This document shows, piece after piece, positions 62,786 to 64,000 of a stretch of DNA of 64,000 nucleotides (position 1 is the stretch's first letter; each line of letters starts with the position of its first letter). The translations under genes were made by a program, and so were the position numbers. The stretch spans positions 89,393-153,392 of the forward strand of contig NZ_FNHN01000012.1 of assembly GCF_900103525.1 (NCBI RefSeq), in the 5' to 3' direction. This DNA is from Bacillus sp. OK048. GTDB lineage: Bacteria > Bacillota > Bacilli > Bacillales > Cytobacillaceae. Below the pieces are notes generated by a model, which ran no database searches, had not been told where the DNA came from, and was given only the letters and a program-made list of their open reading frames with translations.

Positions 62786-63897
62786 TACAGCCCCTCCCGT
62801 CTTTGCAAAGTGATAACGGCCACAAGTAAAAATAACAGTGATCCGGTAAGATTAATCGTGATCGCAGGTATGGCTGCAGAAAAGTCATTCGCATAAATTA
62901 TTTGAGTTATTGCTTTATTCATCCAGGTTAGCGGTGAGAGTTCGGTAATAAGTTTAAAAATTCCTTCCGGGTTCTCAATTTTAAAATATGCTCCCCCAAA
63001 AAAGGACGATAACTGTGCAAATAACAAGATGATAATGCTCGGAGCAGCACTTGTTTTCGTAATGAAGCTAACGCCAATTCCCATGCTCACAGCAAACACA
63101 ACTTCTGTCAGCAAAACAAGAGATACCAATCCAAGATTGTCACCCCAATTGGCTTTAAAAAAGAGCTTGCTAAACAAAATGACGAGTATAATACAGACGC
63201 TATTAACAACGAGGCTGCCGAGCACTTTCCCGATAAAGATTTCACTTTTTCTTACCGGCGAAACAATGAGGCGATCCCCGGTCTTTCTCACCCGTTCACT
63301 CACTATTAATGAGCTTGACCCCATGGCCCCATAAAGAATAATCATCGTCGTTGTCACAATCGCATAGTAATCCATCGAACCTGGCTGTTTATTAGGAAGT
63401 AGTGAAGTTTCTTTAATAAAATCATCAAGCTGTTCACGGGTGAAGGCACTTTCTAACTTATCAGGAGCTGTTTTGATGATTTCTGCAGCAATATTGGATT
63501 GACCCACATAGGAGGAAAGCATTCCTTGAAGGATATTTCCTTCAATACTGCTCCCATTATTTAAAAAAAGCTGGATACCATCTGCAGTCACTTCCACATA
63601 TCCATCGTACTTCATTTGCTTCACTTCTTGTTTCCCCTCTAAATTTTCTGAAGCTTCCTTATAATGAATTCCTGATTTTTCGGTCTCAGCTATAAAATAC
63701 TGAAAGTTTTTACTGTTCGAAGTATCTTTATATAACACATGGATATCTTCCACTGGGAGACTGGTCGTAAACGTGTTGGACAAGGCTGTTCCAAGGACGA
63801 GCATTAATAAAATCGGGAAAGCCAGCATAAAAAACAAAGTCCGTATATCGCGGAATTCCGTTTTAATTCCCTTCCAGGCAATATTGATTATATTCAA
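62785..63897 (-). CDS. ABC-2 type permease (LnrM-like)
   Basis: A 370-residue ABC-2 permease of the same layout: helix near 20-40, extracellular domain to about 185 and then the membrane part with SERVRKTGDRLIVSPVRKSEIFIGKVLGSL. The start is TTG at 63897 after GGGAGG with 8 bases. No ATPase gene ends within the remaining 100 bases, so either it is further upstream or the pair uses an ATPase elsewhere. Two palindromes upstream are candidate repressor sites. Confidence 0.87.
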   Translation of the reverse strand: MNIINIAWKGIKTEFRDIRTLFFMLAFPILLMLVLGTALSNTFTTSLPVEDIHVLYKDTSNSKNFQYFIAETEKSGIHYKEASENLEGKQEVKQMKYDGYVEVTADGIQLFLNNGSSIEGNILQGMLSSYVGQSNIAAEIIKTAPDKLESAFTREQLDDFIKETSLLPNKQPGSMDYYAIVTTTMIILYGAMGSSSLIVSERVRKTGDRLIVSPVRKSEIFIGKVLGSLVVNSVCIILVILFSKLFFKANWGDNLGLVSLVLLTEVVFAVSMGIGVSFITKTSAAPSIIILLFAQLSSFFGGAYFKIENPEGIFKLITELSPLTWMNKAITQIIYANDFSAAIPAITINLTGSLLFLLVAVITLQRREGL

Positions 63898-63932
63898 AAT
63901 AAAAACCTCCCTCTATAAATGTTGATTTATCA

Positions 63933-63980
63933 ACGGTTTGACCCGTTGGTGGGGTGTCAAAAAAATATTTTTCGACACGC
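63933..63980. promoter_or_regulatory. Two palindromic operator candidates before the ABC permeases
   Basis: CAACGG-TTTGAC-CCGTTG at about 63933-63951, and GTGTCAAAAAAATATTTTTCGACAC at 63955-63980. TetR-type repressors often control such exporter pairs. The regulator is not in the window. Confidence 0.5.
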
Positions 63981-64000
63981 TTCCTAACAATACTTTCATA

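Overview
The window is low-GC Firmicute DNA and fits an endospore-forming Bacillaceae (Bacillus/Neobacillus-like). Evidence: AGGAGG ribosome binding sites, frequent GTG/TTG starts, intrinsic terminators with long T runs, a preQ1-I riboswitch, a Fur box, a CcpA cre site, YesM/YesN-type regulators and a mother-cell (SigK-type) promoter in front of a probable coat protein. Species is inferred only. I see no rRNA, tRNA, CRISPR array, phage or complete insertion sequence.

Layout. 0-1.2 kb: DUF1648 membrane protein. 1.3-10.9 kb (minus strand): a catabolic island with acetoacetyl-CoA synthetase, a PaaG-like hydratase/isomerase, thiolase, flavin reductase, an HsaA-type flavin monooxygenase, a two-domain extradiol dioxygenase, an FAH-family hydrolase and a FadR-type regulator. 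It reads as aromatic hydroxylation, meta-cleavage and CoA-thioester processing; the substrate is unknown. 11.3-13.4 kb: Fur-controlled iron uptake, with the FTR1 permease broken by a frameshift exactly inside a perfect 20-bp inverted repeat. 13.5-24 kb: mixed chromosomal genes (EcsC, an acetolactate-synthase-like enzyme, preQ1-controlled queuosine-precursor transporter, sugar dehydrogenase, CopC, hydrolases, DegV). 24-28 kb: a His/Gln/Trp-repeat protein with a SigK-like promoter, HelD and small membrane proteins. 28.4-30 kb: a PTS IIC-IIA protein with no IIB domain and Phe in place of the phospho-acceptor His.

30.2-40.3 kb (minus strand): an oligouronide-utilisation locus with two LplB/LplC-type permeases, a lipoprotein binding protein behind a cre site, a YesN/YesM two-component system, an SDR, a PL15-like lyase and a KdgF-like cupin. 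Together they can sense, import and depolymerise oligouronides, open the unsaturated monomer and reduce it. The transporter ATPase is not encoded here, as usual for this family. 40.5-51.3 kb: transporters, YitT, cupin, DUF4317, a small RNAP-alpha-CTD-like protein, GH1 phospho-beta-glucosidase with its GntR regulator, a MocR regulator, a lone acyl carrier protein and an MBL hydrolase. 51.4-51.6 kb: a 52-bp tandem repeat.

51.7-59.8 kb (minus strand): a complete type II Wadjet (jetABCD) anti-plasmid system. Divergent from it lie a secreted MBL-HhH (ComEC/ComEA-like) lipoprotein and a DUF3006 protein. 61.6-63.9 kb: two ABC-2 permeases behind palindromic operators. Two copies of a roughly 275-bp MITE-like element (4254 and 23556) and a family of GGTGCC-type terminator hairpins are scattered through the window.
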